Shown piece by piece: positions 52,620 through 61,937 of a DNA stretch of 64,000 nt. Where the stretch lies: NCBI RefSeq assembly GCF_000718555.1, contig NZ_JOAN01000005.1, positions 124,001 through 188,000 of the forward strand, in the 5' to 3' direction. The translations under genes were made by a program, and so were the position numbers. Every line of letters begins with the position of its first letter. The first letter of the stretch is position 1. The notes under the pieces are model-generated. The model was not told the origin of the DNA. It did not search any database and saw nothing but the letters and a program-made list of their open reading frames with translations. The DNA is from Micromonospora chokoriensis. Its GTDB lineage: Bacteria; Actinomycetota; Actinomycetes; Mycobacteriales; Micromonosporaceae.

Positions 52620-53326
52620 GCAAGCTCACGATCAATGTCTACTCGCGCGATTTCCGACGTGACCATGCCGACCTCCGGCAGATGCATCGGACCGTGATGT
52701 CCGGGTACCCGAACATGCCCGACGGCACCCCGGCTCGGCAGTCGGAATCTGTGCTCTGGCGGCTCGACAGCGTCCACCGCGGGTTCGTGCAATACGTGCA
52801 GAGCAGTTCCAAGCCTGACTGGAGCCGGCTGCCGGCCGACTACCTCACCCAGGCAGCCGAAGTACGCAGTCTGCAACCATTGCTTGATGCCATCGGTCCC
52901 GGGCGGACCTTCGCCTTTCGTCTCGTCGGCAACCCCACCCGGACTGTCGTACGCCCTGCCGACCACGACCGGCCGCTGCCTGAGGACGGCAAACGCCCAC
53001 GCGGCATGAGGATCGCGCGGCACAAGCCCGAAGAACAGATCGAATGGCTGATCCGGAAGGGCAGCCAACACGGCTTCGTGGTGCCCTCCACCCACACCGG
53101 TCAGCCCGACGTGTCGCCATCCCCTTGCCTCACGGCAACGGGGCAACGCCGCGCAGGTGAAAAGGGCCCCATCACGGTCGCTCCCGTACGTTTCGAAGGA
53201 CACCTCGTCGTCACCGATGCCGACGCCTTCCGGGCGGCCCTGCAACACGGCATCGGCCACGGCAAGGCGTACGGCTGCGGGTTAATCAGCCTCGCCCCAC
53301 GCCGAACTCCTGACACCATGACCTGA
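52610..53326 (+). CDS. cas6e: crRNA-processing endoribonuclease Cas6e (CasE)
   Basis: 238 residues from a GTG within the end of cas5e. YLSKLTINVYSRDFRRDHADLRQMHRTVM contains the N-terminal strand and the His of HRTVM expected in the active site; VLWRLDS and LQHGIGHGKAYGCGLISLAP (Gly-rich loop) complete the ferredoxin-like Cas6e pattern. It should cleave the array hairpins and stay bound. This is the last cas gene: the expected cas1 and cas2 are not downstream or elsewhere in the window. Confidence 0.95.
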   Translation: MYLSKLTINVYSRDFRRDHADLRQMHRTVMSGYPNMPDGTPARQSESVLWRLDSVHRGFVQYVQSSSKPDWSRLPADYLTQAAEVRSLQPLLDAIGPGRTFAFRLVGNPTRTVVRPADHDRPLPEDGKRPRGMRIARHKPEEQIEWLIRKGSQHGFVVPSTHTGQPDVSPSPCLTATGQRRAGEKGPITVAPVRFEGHLVVTDADAFRAALQHGIGHGKAYGCGLISLAPRRTPDTMT

Positions 53327-54741
53327 ATCGAGATGCCGTCCGGCAGCCGCTCTCACCGGCTGCCGGCACCCCTCGTCGAAGCCACAGGGTTGAGAGCTGG
53401 CTCCGTCGACACGGCCGGCTACATGAGGCCGGCGCTGAGCAGTGGGCCTGGCGACACATCGAGAGCTACCAGCCCGCTGCGCGGATCAGTGACGCGCTCA
53501 GCATCGCCGGCGCCTACCTGCTCATCCGCTCCGATCGACCCGAGGCCGCAGCCGACAGCCTGCCTACCCCTCGGAAGCTCCTCACGCACCTGCGCGCCAT
53601 CGACCCCGACCTGGCCGACCTAGTCGACGATGTGTTGCCAAAGCAATGGACACCGCAGCTCACCACCCTGTTGAGCGCGGTCGACCAACTCAGCCGGGAG
53701 CAGGAGGCGGAGGCCGCCTTCGAGTACCTGCACAGCCAGTACGTCGCCTCAGCTCACTCGCTTTCCGGTCTTGCCGGCACACCAGACGGCGTCGCAGAAG
53801 TGCTGCTGAACCTCGCCGGCACCGGAGCCAGCACGTTCGACTTCACCAGCGGCACCGGATCCATCCTGAGGATGGCCGCCGACCGGGCACTGCAGGACGC
53901 CGCCGTCACCCGGTGCTACGCACAGGAGATCAACCCTCAGTACGCCCTGATCACGCTGCTGCGGCTCTGGTTCGTACACCTGCGCGCAACACGTTGCGGA
54001 CACGTAGCGCAGCCGCCCGTCGTCCACATCGGCGACAGCCTGCTCGCCGATGCCATGCCCGGCCTACGGGCCGACGTCGTCGTGGCCAACTTCCCGTTCG
54101 GCATCCACGATTGGGGCCACGATCGCCTGGCCTACGACCCCCGCTGGACCTACGGTCTTCCACCGCGCACCGAGCCCGAACTCGCCTGGGTACAGCACGC
54201 CCTGGCGCACCTCTCCCCCAGCGGCACCGCCATTGTTCTCATGCCCCCGGCTGCCGCTCTGCGCCCAGCTGGCCGTCGCGTCCGCGCTGAACTGGTCCGC
54301 CACGGAGCGCTTCAAGCGGTCATCGCCCTACCCGCCGGCCTGATGCCGCCAACTGGCATCGGACTGCACATCTGGGTGCTCAGACTGCCTGACCTGGGCC
54401 AGCCACACGCTGGAGCCCTACTCGTTGTCGATACCACGGCCGCGCCAACCACCGGGGCGATCGCCGACGTCGCAGGGAACGCCTGGCGCGCCTATCTGTC
54501 CGACCACTACGCCGAAGAGCCCGGCGTCCACCGCGCTGTACCAGCAATCGAAGTGCTCGATGACCAGGTCGACCTCACACCGCAGCGCTACCTGCCACGA
54601 TCCGACGAACTCACCACCAACCCGTCACAGATCATCGCCAAGATCAGCGACTTCGATAACCTCCTGGAACAGGTACGACGCAGCCTGCCAGCGGTGCAAG
54701 AGGTGGCAACAGCAGCCCTTCGGCTAGCCCCCCCAAGCTGA
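53327..54741 (+). pseudogene. N-6 DNA methylase, N-terminus missing (broken MTase-specificity gene, part 1)
   Basis: The frame is open from the cas6e stop, but no ATG, GTG or TTG occurs in it until 53632. Homology-like sequence begins earlier: RVESWLRRHGRLHEAG, then AWRHIESYQPAARISDALS, which is the segment after the N-terminal helix-turn-helix in actinobacterial N-6 DNA methylases. The methylase core follows from 53632: TFDFTSGTGSILRMAADRAL (motif I, with FTSGTGS) and VVVANFPFGIHDWG (motif IV, NFPF), then YGLPPRTEPELAWVQHAL. The gene therefore lost its start and HTH. The frame ends at a TGA directly after a run of seven C, where a specificity domain continues in another frame. Confidence 0.78.
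53340..53366 (+). terminator. Hairpin just after cas6e
   Basis: CCGGCAGCC pairs with GGCTGCCGG around a 9-base loop, 14 bases past the cas6e stop. It may end the cas transcript. It lies at the junction with the truncated methylase gene. Confidence 0.5.
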
Positions 54742-55315
54742 CATCGCCGATTTGGTCCGGTCGGGCGGCATGTCCATACAGCGTGCGATATCCCGTAGCC
54801 GATCAGCCCACACCCTCGCTAACGGCCTGGTATTAACTGGAGCCGACGTCCTGGCCGGCGCCCCGGCCACCGGCACAGCGGCCCGTGCCCCCGACGACGA
54901 CGCCGGACCGGAAGTACAAGCCGGCGACATCCTCATCCCAGTCATCGGCCGAAAGATCAACGCCCGAGTAGCCACTCCAGAGCAAGTTGGGGCCGAACTG
55001 GGAACGGGCGTTCAGCTGCTTCGCGTCGACCCGACCCGATTCGATCCGTGGTTCGTCGCCGGCGTTATCTCCCGTACAGACAACCTGCGCGTGGCCGGTC
55101 GCGCCTCCAGCACCGGCAGCGGAGCCCTGCGCATCGACATTAAGCGGCTCGCCATCCCCGTACTGCCGCTAGACCAGCAGCAAGCCTACGGACGAGCCTT
55201 CTGCCAGCTTGTTGAGTTTCGCATCGGACTTGACCGGGCCGCAGCGAACGGTGCCGCGCTGGCCCGCGAGATCGGCGACAGCCTAACCGCCGGCGCCCTC
55301 GGCCCCCCATCCTGA
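54735..55315 (+). pseudogene. Specificity (TRD) part of the broken methylase gene, part 2
   Basis: The frame reads ADIADLVRSGGMSIQRAISR after the C run, then VLTGADVLAGAPATGTAARA, QAGDILIPVIGRKINARVATPE and LLRVDPTRFDPWFVAGVISR, and ends with ALRIDIKRLAIPVLPLDQQQAYGRAFCQLVEF. This is the type I specificity-like C-terminal domain that in related proteins is fused to the methylase. Removing one C from the run of seven at 54728-54734 joins it in frame with part 1. So a single-base insertion (or slippage) separates catalytic and target-recognition parts. Confidence 0.75.
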
Positions 55316-55419
55316 TCAGACGCGTCTCCATACGGCTGAGGTGGTGTTCGGTGCCCCGGCCACGGCTCCCTCCACCGCTTGATAGGCGCTGGCGCATGGC
55401 CCCACCTCCTCCCGGCGCC

Positions 55420-55589
55420 GTTGGGGCGTCCGTTGCTAGTCGCCGTACTGCAGCCTCAGCAACTACGCTGCAGCAGAGGTCGTACCCTCGAGATACTTGC
55501 TCCCGGAACCGAGACCGACTGAGACGATCTTGCGGATCCTCGTGATTGAAAACGGCAAAGTTGATCTATAGCGATGCAGGTCAAGAAGT
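55420..55589 (+). promoter_or_regulatory. Leader of CRISPR array 3
   Basis: Shares the array 1 leader blocks CAACTACGCTG, GAACCGAGACCGACTGA, ATCTTGCGGATCCT, GTGATTGAAAAC and GCAGGTCAAGAAGT immediately before the first repeat. The order is identical over about 150 bases, so both leaders descend from one. The 100 bases before it hold nothing else. Confidence 0.8.
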
Positions 55590-56531
55590 CTGCTCCCCGC
55601 GCACGCGGGGGTGATCCGTCAAATTTGCTGTCGGGGTGGAGGGAATAAAACTGCTCCCCGCGCACGCGGGGGTGATCCCGTGTTCGCCTTGCCCATCGGG
55701 TGAGCCGGCGCCTGCTCCCCGCGCACGCGGGGGTGATCCGTGCGTGCGGCGGTAGCAGAGGTGGCACAGGTCCTGCTCCCCGCGCATGCGGGGGTGATCC
55801 TGGTGAAACGTTCCCGGCCCAACCCGGGGCACCCTGCTCCCCGCGCACGCGGGGGTGATCCCCACGGCTTTTCCGCGTGGGTCGACGAACACGCCTGCTC
55901 CCCGCGCACGCGGGGGTGATCCCCCGTCGGCGGTGATGTCCAGCTCGACACCAACCTGCTCCCCGCGCACGCGGGGGTGATCCCCGGCTGCGAATACCGT
56001 TGATCAGCCCAGCGATCTGCTCCCCGCGCACGCGGGGGTGATCCGCTAGTCCCGCTCCGGGACCAGGTTTGATGTACCTGCTCCCCGCGCACGCGGGGGT
56101 GATCCCAACATCTCGTCGGCGCGCTCGGCGGCCATGCGCTGCTCCCCGCGCACGCGGGGGTGATCCCGTGCCATCGGAGATCGGCACCCACCGCGCGTAC
56201 TGCTCCCCGCGCACGCGGGGGTGATCCCTCGTCGCACCGCTCGGCGATGTTCCATCGGGCCTGCTCCCCGCGCACGCTGGGGTGATCCTCTCCTCAACAG
56301 GCTCAGGAGTTGCCTTCAGCCCTGCTCCCCGCGCACGCGGGGGTGATCCCCGCCCGCCGACCTGCTGGCCGCCGACAAGTTCCTGCTCCCCGCGCACGCG
56401 GGGGTGATCCGTCCACGTCGAGGCGGAACGTTGCCGTGAACTTCTGCTCCCCGCGCACGCGGGGGTGATCCGTCAATCATTGACGTGCCCTAGCGGTCCA
56501 CGGGCTGCTCCCCGCGACGCGGGGGTGATCC
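55590..56531 (+). CRISPR. CRISPR array 3, type I-E, 16 repeats
   Basis: Repeats start every 61 bases with CTGCT, core CCCCGCGCACGCGGGG and GTGATCC. Only three repeats deviate: one has CGCATGCG, one CGCACGCTGGGG and the last lacks one base (CCCCGCGACGCGGGG). Spacers are 33 bases throughout. It is the most uniform of the three arrays. A single degenerate copy-like CTGCTCGATCC follows at about 56563. The leader is on the left, so the newest spacers are near 55618. Confidence 0.98.
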
Positions 56532-56653
56532 GATGCATCCGCATGCCTCCACGCGCTCGATGCACTGCTCGATCCGCCGTTCGCGTTGATACCCATGGCT
56601 GATGGAGGCCGCGCGACACAGCCAGTCGGCGCAAGCCAACCCAGAAACACCCA
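56532..56653. other. Spacer DNA between array 3 and the long inverted repeat
   Basis: Contains the trailing degenerate CTGCTCGATCC motif; nothing else supported. Confidence 0.4.
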
Positions 56654-56799
56654 ACATCCTGTCTGCCATCGACCCGCCCTTCGGGGAGCAGGCCGCCGCC
56701 CGGCCCGCCGCAGCCCGCGAGCCGCGACGCCTCGTTCGTACGCTGGCGGGCCGGGCGGCGGCCTGCTCGGCTTGCCCGGGTCGATGGCAGACAGGATGT
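56654..56799. repeat. Long imperfect inverted repeat (arms about 55 bp)
   Basis: The left arm starts ACATCCTGTCTGCCATCGAC and ends GGCCCGCC; the right arm is its near-exact complement and ends GTCGATGGCAGACAGGATGT. Inner blocks GAGCAGGCCGCCGCCCGG are also complementary, with a 8-9 base unmatched bubble between the two blocks. The loop is about 35 bases. No transposase is adjacent. It could be a non-autonomous element, an inverted duplication formed at a recombination junction, or an RNA hairpin. Confidence 0.75.
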
Positions 56800-56853
56800 C
56801 CTCACCGCAGCCACCCATTGAGCCGGCAGCCGCGGACGATCCCCGGCCATCCT

Positions 56854-56895
56854 GGAGCCGGAGCGCCCCCGCCGGAGGCGCTGTAACCGCAGCCC
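56854..56895 (+). repeat. 42-bp diverged repeat, partner at 35543-35584
   Basis: GGAGCCGGAGCGCC is identical in both copies, followed by CCGCCG, AGGCG and TAACC blocks; 35 of 42 bases match in direct orientation. The two copies bracket the entire CRISPR-Cas and defence region. The remaining sequence up to 57210 shows no supported gene. Confidence 0.5.
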
Positions 56896-57210
56896 ACGCG
56901 GCGGCCGACCACAGGACGAACGCCCGGCGGTCCTGGTTAGGAGAACCTCTTCGGTGGTGCTGCCGTGGGCCGCGGATAGGCGCACTTCCGGTGAGTGTTC
57001 GCGTTACGACCGGTACGGGCATCGGTCATGCCTGACCTCCGTAGGGCGGGCCGAGCACGGTGTATCAGGCGAGTAGGTCGGTGACGCTCTCTACGGCCGG
57101 ATCGGACGTGGGGACGCGGACGGGCCTCCAAGGTCACAGCAGGTGATCGCCGATAAGAGACTTAGGCTCGAGCGCGGCGAGCAGGGCATTCGCCAGCAGG
57201 CGCTCTCGCG

Positions 57211-57978
57211 TTAGGTGGATTCGCCGTCGAAGATCGCTTCTTTGGCGGCGCGAGCGAGGGTGGCTTGGGTGCTCGCACGGACTCCGAGGCGGTTCATATG
57301 GAAGATCGCGTGTAGGGCGGTGATCGCCCGTATTCCTCGCCTGAGCCGGCCCGACTCGCGGAGGGTGTGCAGCGTCTTTCCGGTGTCTTCGAAGGCGTTC
57401 AGCCAGTCGCTGACGATGCCGCCTATACGAGGTGAGCCGAGCAGGAGGCGGCGGACGTCGGCGGTGAGATCAGTCCATGCTCGCGGGTCCTGTGTAGGTC
57501 CTGGGCTGACCAATGGGCTGCGCTGATCAGCGATCTTGGCCCAGACGTCGCCTTGCTCGTTGATGTCGAGGCCGGCCGCGCGCATGAGCACAGTACACAG
57601 GATGAGTGCGTGTTCCCGCCGGTCGTCGGGGTTGTCGCTGAGGTAATGCAGGAGGTGGTGGCTGTCGTGGTGGAACAGGGCGTGGGCTGCGTTCATGCTG
57701 GCGGCGCCACCGAAGGCGTGGGTCTCTGGTTCATAGATGTCGGTGGTCCAGTTGACGGTGTCGGTGAGCAGTAGGTGCACCGGATCGTTGGTCGGCGTAG
57801 TGGGGAGGTAGCGGATCCGCCACGGGCCTTTGCGGATGAACCACCACGAGGTGATGAGGCCCTCGGCTTCGGCGGCGGGTAGCACGCGGGCGAGGTGTTC
57901 GACGGCTTGCCTCTCCCGTTGCCTGGGGTCTGGGCCGGGGTAAGCGACGTTGACCTGCTTCCAGGAGTTCGATTCCAT
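57211..57978 (-). CDS. SpaB C-terminal-type (thiopeptide-type bacteriocin biosynthesis) protein
   Basis: 255 residues. KQVNVAYPGPDPRQRERQAVEHLARVLPAAEAEGLITSWWFIRKGPWRIRYLP matches the start of SpaB-C domains (WWFIRKxxWRIRYLP), followed by FGGAASMNAAHALFHHDS, where a Gly-Gly and His/Asp-rich block fits the family, and HALILCTVLMRAAGLDINEQGDVWAKIADQR. In split and full LanB enzymes this domain eliminates glutamate from glutamylated Ser/Thr to give Dha/Dhb. The main dehydratase in this cluster already carries one such domain, so this is a second copy, perhaps for another modification. It is last in the operon, 27 bases after the LanC stop. Confidence 0.85.
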   Translation of the reverse strand: MESNSWKQVNVAYPGPDPRQRERQAVEHLARVLPAAEAEGLITSWWFIRKGPWRIRYLPTTPTNDPVHLLLTDTVNWTTDIYEPETHAFGGAASMNAAHALFHHDSHHLLHYLSDNPDDRREHALILCTVLMRAAGLDINEQGDVWAKIADQRSPLVSPGPTQDPRAWTDLTADVRRLLLGSPRIGGIVSDWLNAFEDTGKTLHTLRESGRLRRGIRAITALHAIFHMNRLGVRASTQATLARAAKEAIFDGEST

Positions 57979-58005
57979 GAGTGCCGTCCGGTCGATGGTG
58001 GCGGT

Positions 58006-59082
58006 TTAGCAGAGGAGCAGGCAGGCGTCCCATGAGGTCTTCGTAGTTCCGGTCGCGGCTAGGACCGCGCCGGATGTGCCGTCGAGGAAGCCTGCGGGTT
58101 CGCCGGCCCCACCTGGGGCTTGCTGGTGGAGACGCTGCAGTGGCGCGAGGGGTATGGGTGTCCGGGCGTCGGCGGCGATGCGGCGTGCGGTCGTAAGGAG
58201 GCCGCCGGTTCCGTGGCACAGGCTGCGGTCGGTGAGCTGACCGATCTGGGTCGGGTCTTCCAGGCAGGCGATAAGCGCGCTCTCGGCAAGGTGCTGGCGT
58301 GGGTTGTCGCCGAGGGCGAGCGCGGTGAGTTGCTGGGTGCGGGCAATGCCGGGAGTGCCGTAACACCAGGACGGCCGGAGCGGTCCGCGCTGGCTTGGGT
58401 CGCCGCGGCGGAGGTCGTCGAGCGTGATGGTCTGGGGCCACCATGGGCCGGTGCTGGTGTGGCGTTGCCAGGTGTCGAGCCACTGGCAGATGCGATTGAT
58501 TGCCTGGGTGTGTCCGTCGACGGTGATGCCGTCGCGGAGGGTGAGCGCCAGGAGTGCGAGTGGACCGGTGATGCCGTGGGCGATGCCGTGGTTGCTGTGG
58601 CCTCCGGCGGTTCCTGGCTCGGTGCCGTTGGGGCCATGTGGGCACCACCAGCCGGGGAGTGCGCCGATGGGTTCGGTGAGTCGTACGAGGTAGGTCAGTA
58701 CCTCGCGGAGGAGGTCGCGCTCCCCGATGCGACGCAGGACGACGCCGAGGCCGGTCAGGCCGCGGATGAGGTCAAATTCGGCGTACGCGGGCTGTTGGCG
58801 TCGGTCGATGCGGCGGTGAGCGGCGCGCAGGCGACGGCGGGTCACCGTGGCGGTCCCGGCTGCGGTGACGGCTTGGGCTCGGGTGAGCGCGGGCCGGTCG
58901 GACGCGGCGAGGACGAACGCGAGCGCGGGTACGCCGTAGTAGAGGCTGGCGTTGTCGGCGGCGCTGACGCCGTCGGCGGTTGCCTGCTGGAGCGCGTCGT
59001 ACGCCGCGTTCCACCTGCCGGCTTCGAGATGCCAGAGGGCGATGCCGACTGCCCCGTCGGCGAGTGACTGTCCTGCGGTCAC
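58006..59082 (-). CDS. Lanthionine synthetase C (LanC) cyclase
   Basis: 358 residues; the GTG start overlaps the dehydratase stop (GTGA). The alpha/alpha barrel repeats contain LYYGVPALAFVLAA, LIRGLTGLGVVLRRIG, HSNHGIAHGITGPLALLAL, PSWCYGTPGIARTQQL (first Cys zinc ligand) and LCHGTGGLLTTARRI (Cys-His ligands). It joins Cys thiols to dehydrated residues of the precursor to make lanthionine rings. The precursor has two Cys in its predicted core, so up to two rings. All zinc ligands are intact. The transcript comes from the same promoter as the dehydratase. Confidence 0.93.
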   Translation of the reverse strand: MTAGQSLADGAVGIALWHLEAGRWNAAYDALQQATADGVSAADNASLYYGVPALAFVLAASDRPALTRAQAVTAAGTATVTRRRLRAAHRRIDRRQQPAYAEFDLIRGLTGLGVVLRRIGERDLLREVLTYLVRLTEPIGALPGWWCPHGPNGTEPGTAGGHSNHGIAHGITGPLALLALTLRDGITVDGHTQAINRICQWLDTWQRHTSTGPWWPQTITLDDLRRGDPSQRGPLRPSWCYGTPGIARTQQLTALALGDNPRQHLAESALIACLEDPTQIGQLTDRSLCHGTGGLLTTARRIAADARTPIPLAPLQRLHQQAPGGAGEPAGFLDGTSGAVLAATGTTKTSWDACLLLC

Positions 59083-61845
59083 GACGCGCCGCGGATGAGG
59101 ATGGTGTGGGCGACGGCGCGGGCGAGGCGCAGACAGTGCCGTTCGGATGCGAGGTCAACGCCGATCATGCGGGCGTGGTGCAGGTGGAGCAGGTCAGCCA
59201 GAACTTGGTCCGGGTCGAGGCCGTCTCGGTCGACGAGCGCCCGGTAACCCGTCAGCGCCATGGTGAGCGCCGCCGTCAGGTCATCGTCTTGGTGGAGTCG
59301 GCGGGCGTGACTGAGCTGGGTGGGGTCCAGGCGGGGGCCGCTGCGGTGCGGGACGTGTTCGGTTATCCAGCGCGTGCCGTCGCCGGTGAAGCCGTGGGCG
59401 ATGGTGAGCATGCTGGCGGCGGTGGTGGCGTGCCGGTCGCTGGTCAGGTTCGCGAGGACGGCGCGGGAGTCGGCGGCGAACACGGCTTCGGCTGCGGCGA
59501 GGGTGGGCCCGGTGCCGTGGCGTGTCTCGGGCCGGTAGGTGGCCAGGCTGTAGTCAGCCAGGAGGCCCTGCTCGTCGAGCCGCTCAGCCCATGCGGCAAC
59601 GTCACGGGCGACGTCGGCGAACTGGTTGGCGTCGCGTAGTGGGATACGCAGCCGCAGGTGGGGTTCTGGATCGGGGTAGCGCAGGAACCACCAGCCGGCC
59701 GGCAACACCTGGGGGCGTTTCGACAGGTCGGCGAGGATGTGCTCGGTTCGGCCGGTGAGGCGGGCGTCCAGCCAAAGCGATTGGCCGGGGCGGTGCTGCA
59801 CGGTGCTGGCGGGCCGTGCCGGTCGAGGAGGCAGCTCGTCCTGCGGCGGGGTGCGAGTCAGGGTGAGTAGGAGTTCGGTGGGTCTGCCGTCAATCCAGCC
59901 GGCCCGTCCCGGCGCCTCGGTGAGTGTGGCGTGTCTGTGCCGGTTGAGGTGGCTGCGCAGCAGCGCCAGGTGGGCGGTGTCGTCCAGGTCGAGGCGTAGC
60001 CGTGTGTCACCGCTGCCAAGGAGTACGTCTGCGGGTAGCCGGTGCTGTTGACGGTGTCGCTGCCAGGCCGCCCACCACTGGTGCCACGTCGCACTACGTT
60101 CGGGTAGTGCTGCTGGAGTGATGATCCAGCAGGCCGGGTGCAGGATCGACCGGCCTCGTCGTACGCGTGGCAGGAACGGCAGGCTGTGGCAGCGGCCCCA
60201 GTCGAATGGGACGCACGGTGCCGTCCACGCGATGGGGATCTCCGTCAGGAACCGGATGAGCGGCTGCTGCAGCGTCGGTAACAGCAGGCAGTTGAGCAGC
60301 ATGGGCTCGACCGGCCGGCCTGTCGTAAGCGACACGAGCCAAAGCCGCTGACCATCACCTGCGACGGCCAGGTCCGCGAGCGTCCACTGCGGTTCGGGGT
60401 GGAAGTCGCCGACGGGCAGGACGGGCAGCAGCTCGGGAGCTCGGGCGAGCGCGGCCAACCGGCTGCCCAGTGGAGGGCCGGATATCTGTACGGCGTCCGC
60501 GCCCGGCAGTGCCGTTGGCAGGTGGGTGTAGACGTCCGAGAACAGCGCGAGTTCGGACGGGGTGAGTAGGTGCAGAACCCGGCCCGCTGCGGCGCCTGCG
60601 TGGCGGGCGCCGCTGATGACCGTCAGCGTGAAGTCGCCTCGATCGAGGTCCCGGCACGTAGCCGCGGCGAGGGTGAACTGAAGTTCGGTGTGCGGGACCG
60701 GAGGCCGGTCGTCGTCACCGCGCAACTGGTCGATCAGCTCGGCGTCAAGCACGACCTCGGCACAGTTCCGCAGGGCCGCGTGCTGGGCGAGTTCCGCGAG
60801 GAGAGCGTCGCGGGCAGTCAGCCCCGACGGGTCGCGGCGGGCCGAGCCGCGGTAGCCAGCGGGGAAGCCCAGGACGCGCAGGACGTCGCGCAGCGGTACG
60901 GCCGCGCCTGCTCCCCAGCGTTCGATGAACGCGGAGTGGTAGGCGGCCCAGCCCGGTAGGCGCGGTGCCACGCTGACAAGTACTGCTGCGGCCTCGCACG
61001 CCTCGCGGACCACGGCCGGTGGCAGCGTTACGGAGCAGTCGACGCGCAGGTCAACCTGGACACGCTCGCCGGGGTCAGGCAGGTCAACGTGCTGACTAAG
61101 GTAGGCGACTGGGTCGGTCACGGTTACCGGTGGGCGGATCTCGGACACGAGGACGCCTGCGGCAACGAGTGCGGCGAGGAGCCGCTCGGCACCGTTGGGC
61201 GGGTTCGTGTTGGTCCGCTCGGCCATCCGGGCCATCAAGTCGGCGAACGCGATTGGTGAGCTGGCGAGCTGCACCGCCAGTCGTACCGGGTCAGTGAGGT
61301 CGATTTCCACGTCGCTGATCCGGTCACCGTCGCTGTGGCCGCAGGGCACCACCCACGTACCCCCGCGCGGATACCCGATCGGGTTCGTGACGACCCTGAC
61401 CGAGCGGAGCACGTGCAGATGCCGTTCCGCCCGGGCTGCGTGCTCGGCGATGAACCGGCCATCGGGGCGCTTCACCTCCCTGTGCGCGGCACCCCAGCGG
61501 ACTGCCACGCGAGGGCCAAGCTGCACGGGAGCGACTCCGGCGAATCGACCGAACGGGGTCGCGCGCGTCGTCCACCTGAGGAGGTACCGGACTGTCGCCT
61601 CCACCACGCGGCGCAGTTTCGGCCCGGTCACGGCTTCGTCGGCGAGTACGCGGGCGATCTGTTCGGTCAGCTGTGGCGCAGCGTGGGTAACGGCAGCGGC
61701 GAAACCCTGGTATCGCCCAGGCCCGCTGTAGCCATTCCCGCCATTGGTTTGGCTGCTCGACGGTCAGGTCGGGCCACGTCGGCAGCGTCAGATCGGACGG
61801 ATAGGACGCCGCCCTGATCAGGGCTGCACCCGTCGCTCGGAACAT
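59079..61845 (-). CDS. Lantibiotic dehydratase (LanB), apparently interrupted by a 1-base frameshift
   Basis: The ATG at 61845 follows AGGAG and gives MFRATGAALIRAASYPSDL, the conserved LanB opening, but this frame fails after about 47 codons (near ...QRAWAIPG). The second frame, 59079-61631, carries the remaining 850 residues (RYLLRWTTRATPFGRFAGVAPV) and is open upstream of 61631 to reach QGFAAAVTHAAPQLTEQIARVLADEAV, which continues the family sequence. One base too many near 61713 would explain the switch. The large part has the glutamylation domain and a C-terminal SpaB-C domain (GWWFLRYPDPEPHLRLRIPL). If the shift is a sequencing error the enzyme uses Glu-tRNA to dehydrate Ser/Thr in the precursor; if real, function depends on restart or slippage. 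Confidence 0.85.
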
Positions 61846-61890
61846 CGCGCGCGCTCCTGAGAACCGGCGGGGCAAGGAGGGGATGTGAGG

Positions 61891-61922
61891 GTGGGGCCCG
61901 ACCTCGTGAGGTCGGACCCCAC
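61891..61922 (-). terminator. Attenuator-like hairpin between the precursor and dehydratase genes
   Basis: GTGGGGCCCGACC pairs with GGTCGGACCCCAC with one mismatch around a 6-base loop. It lies 16 bases after the precursor stop and before lanB. Partial termination here would make more precursor than enzyme, a usual arrangement in RiPP operons. Confidence 0.72.
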
Positions 61923-61937
61923 TACGCGGCGTCGCTG

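Noticed and set aside
35171..56531. Prophage
   Set aside because: No capsid, portal, terminase or lysis genes; the scar fits an ICE- or plasmid-type integrase better.
58120..59067. 315-codon plus-strand frame opposite LanC
   Set aside because: Antisense shadow; zinc ligands of LanC are intact on the minus strand.
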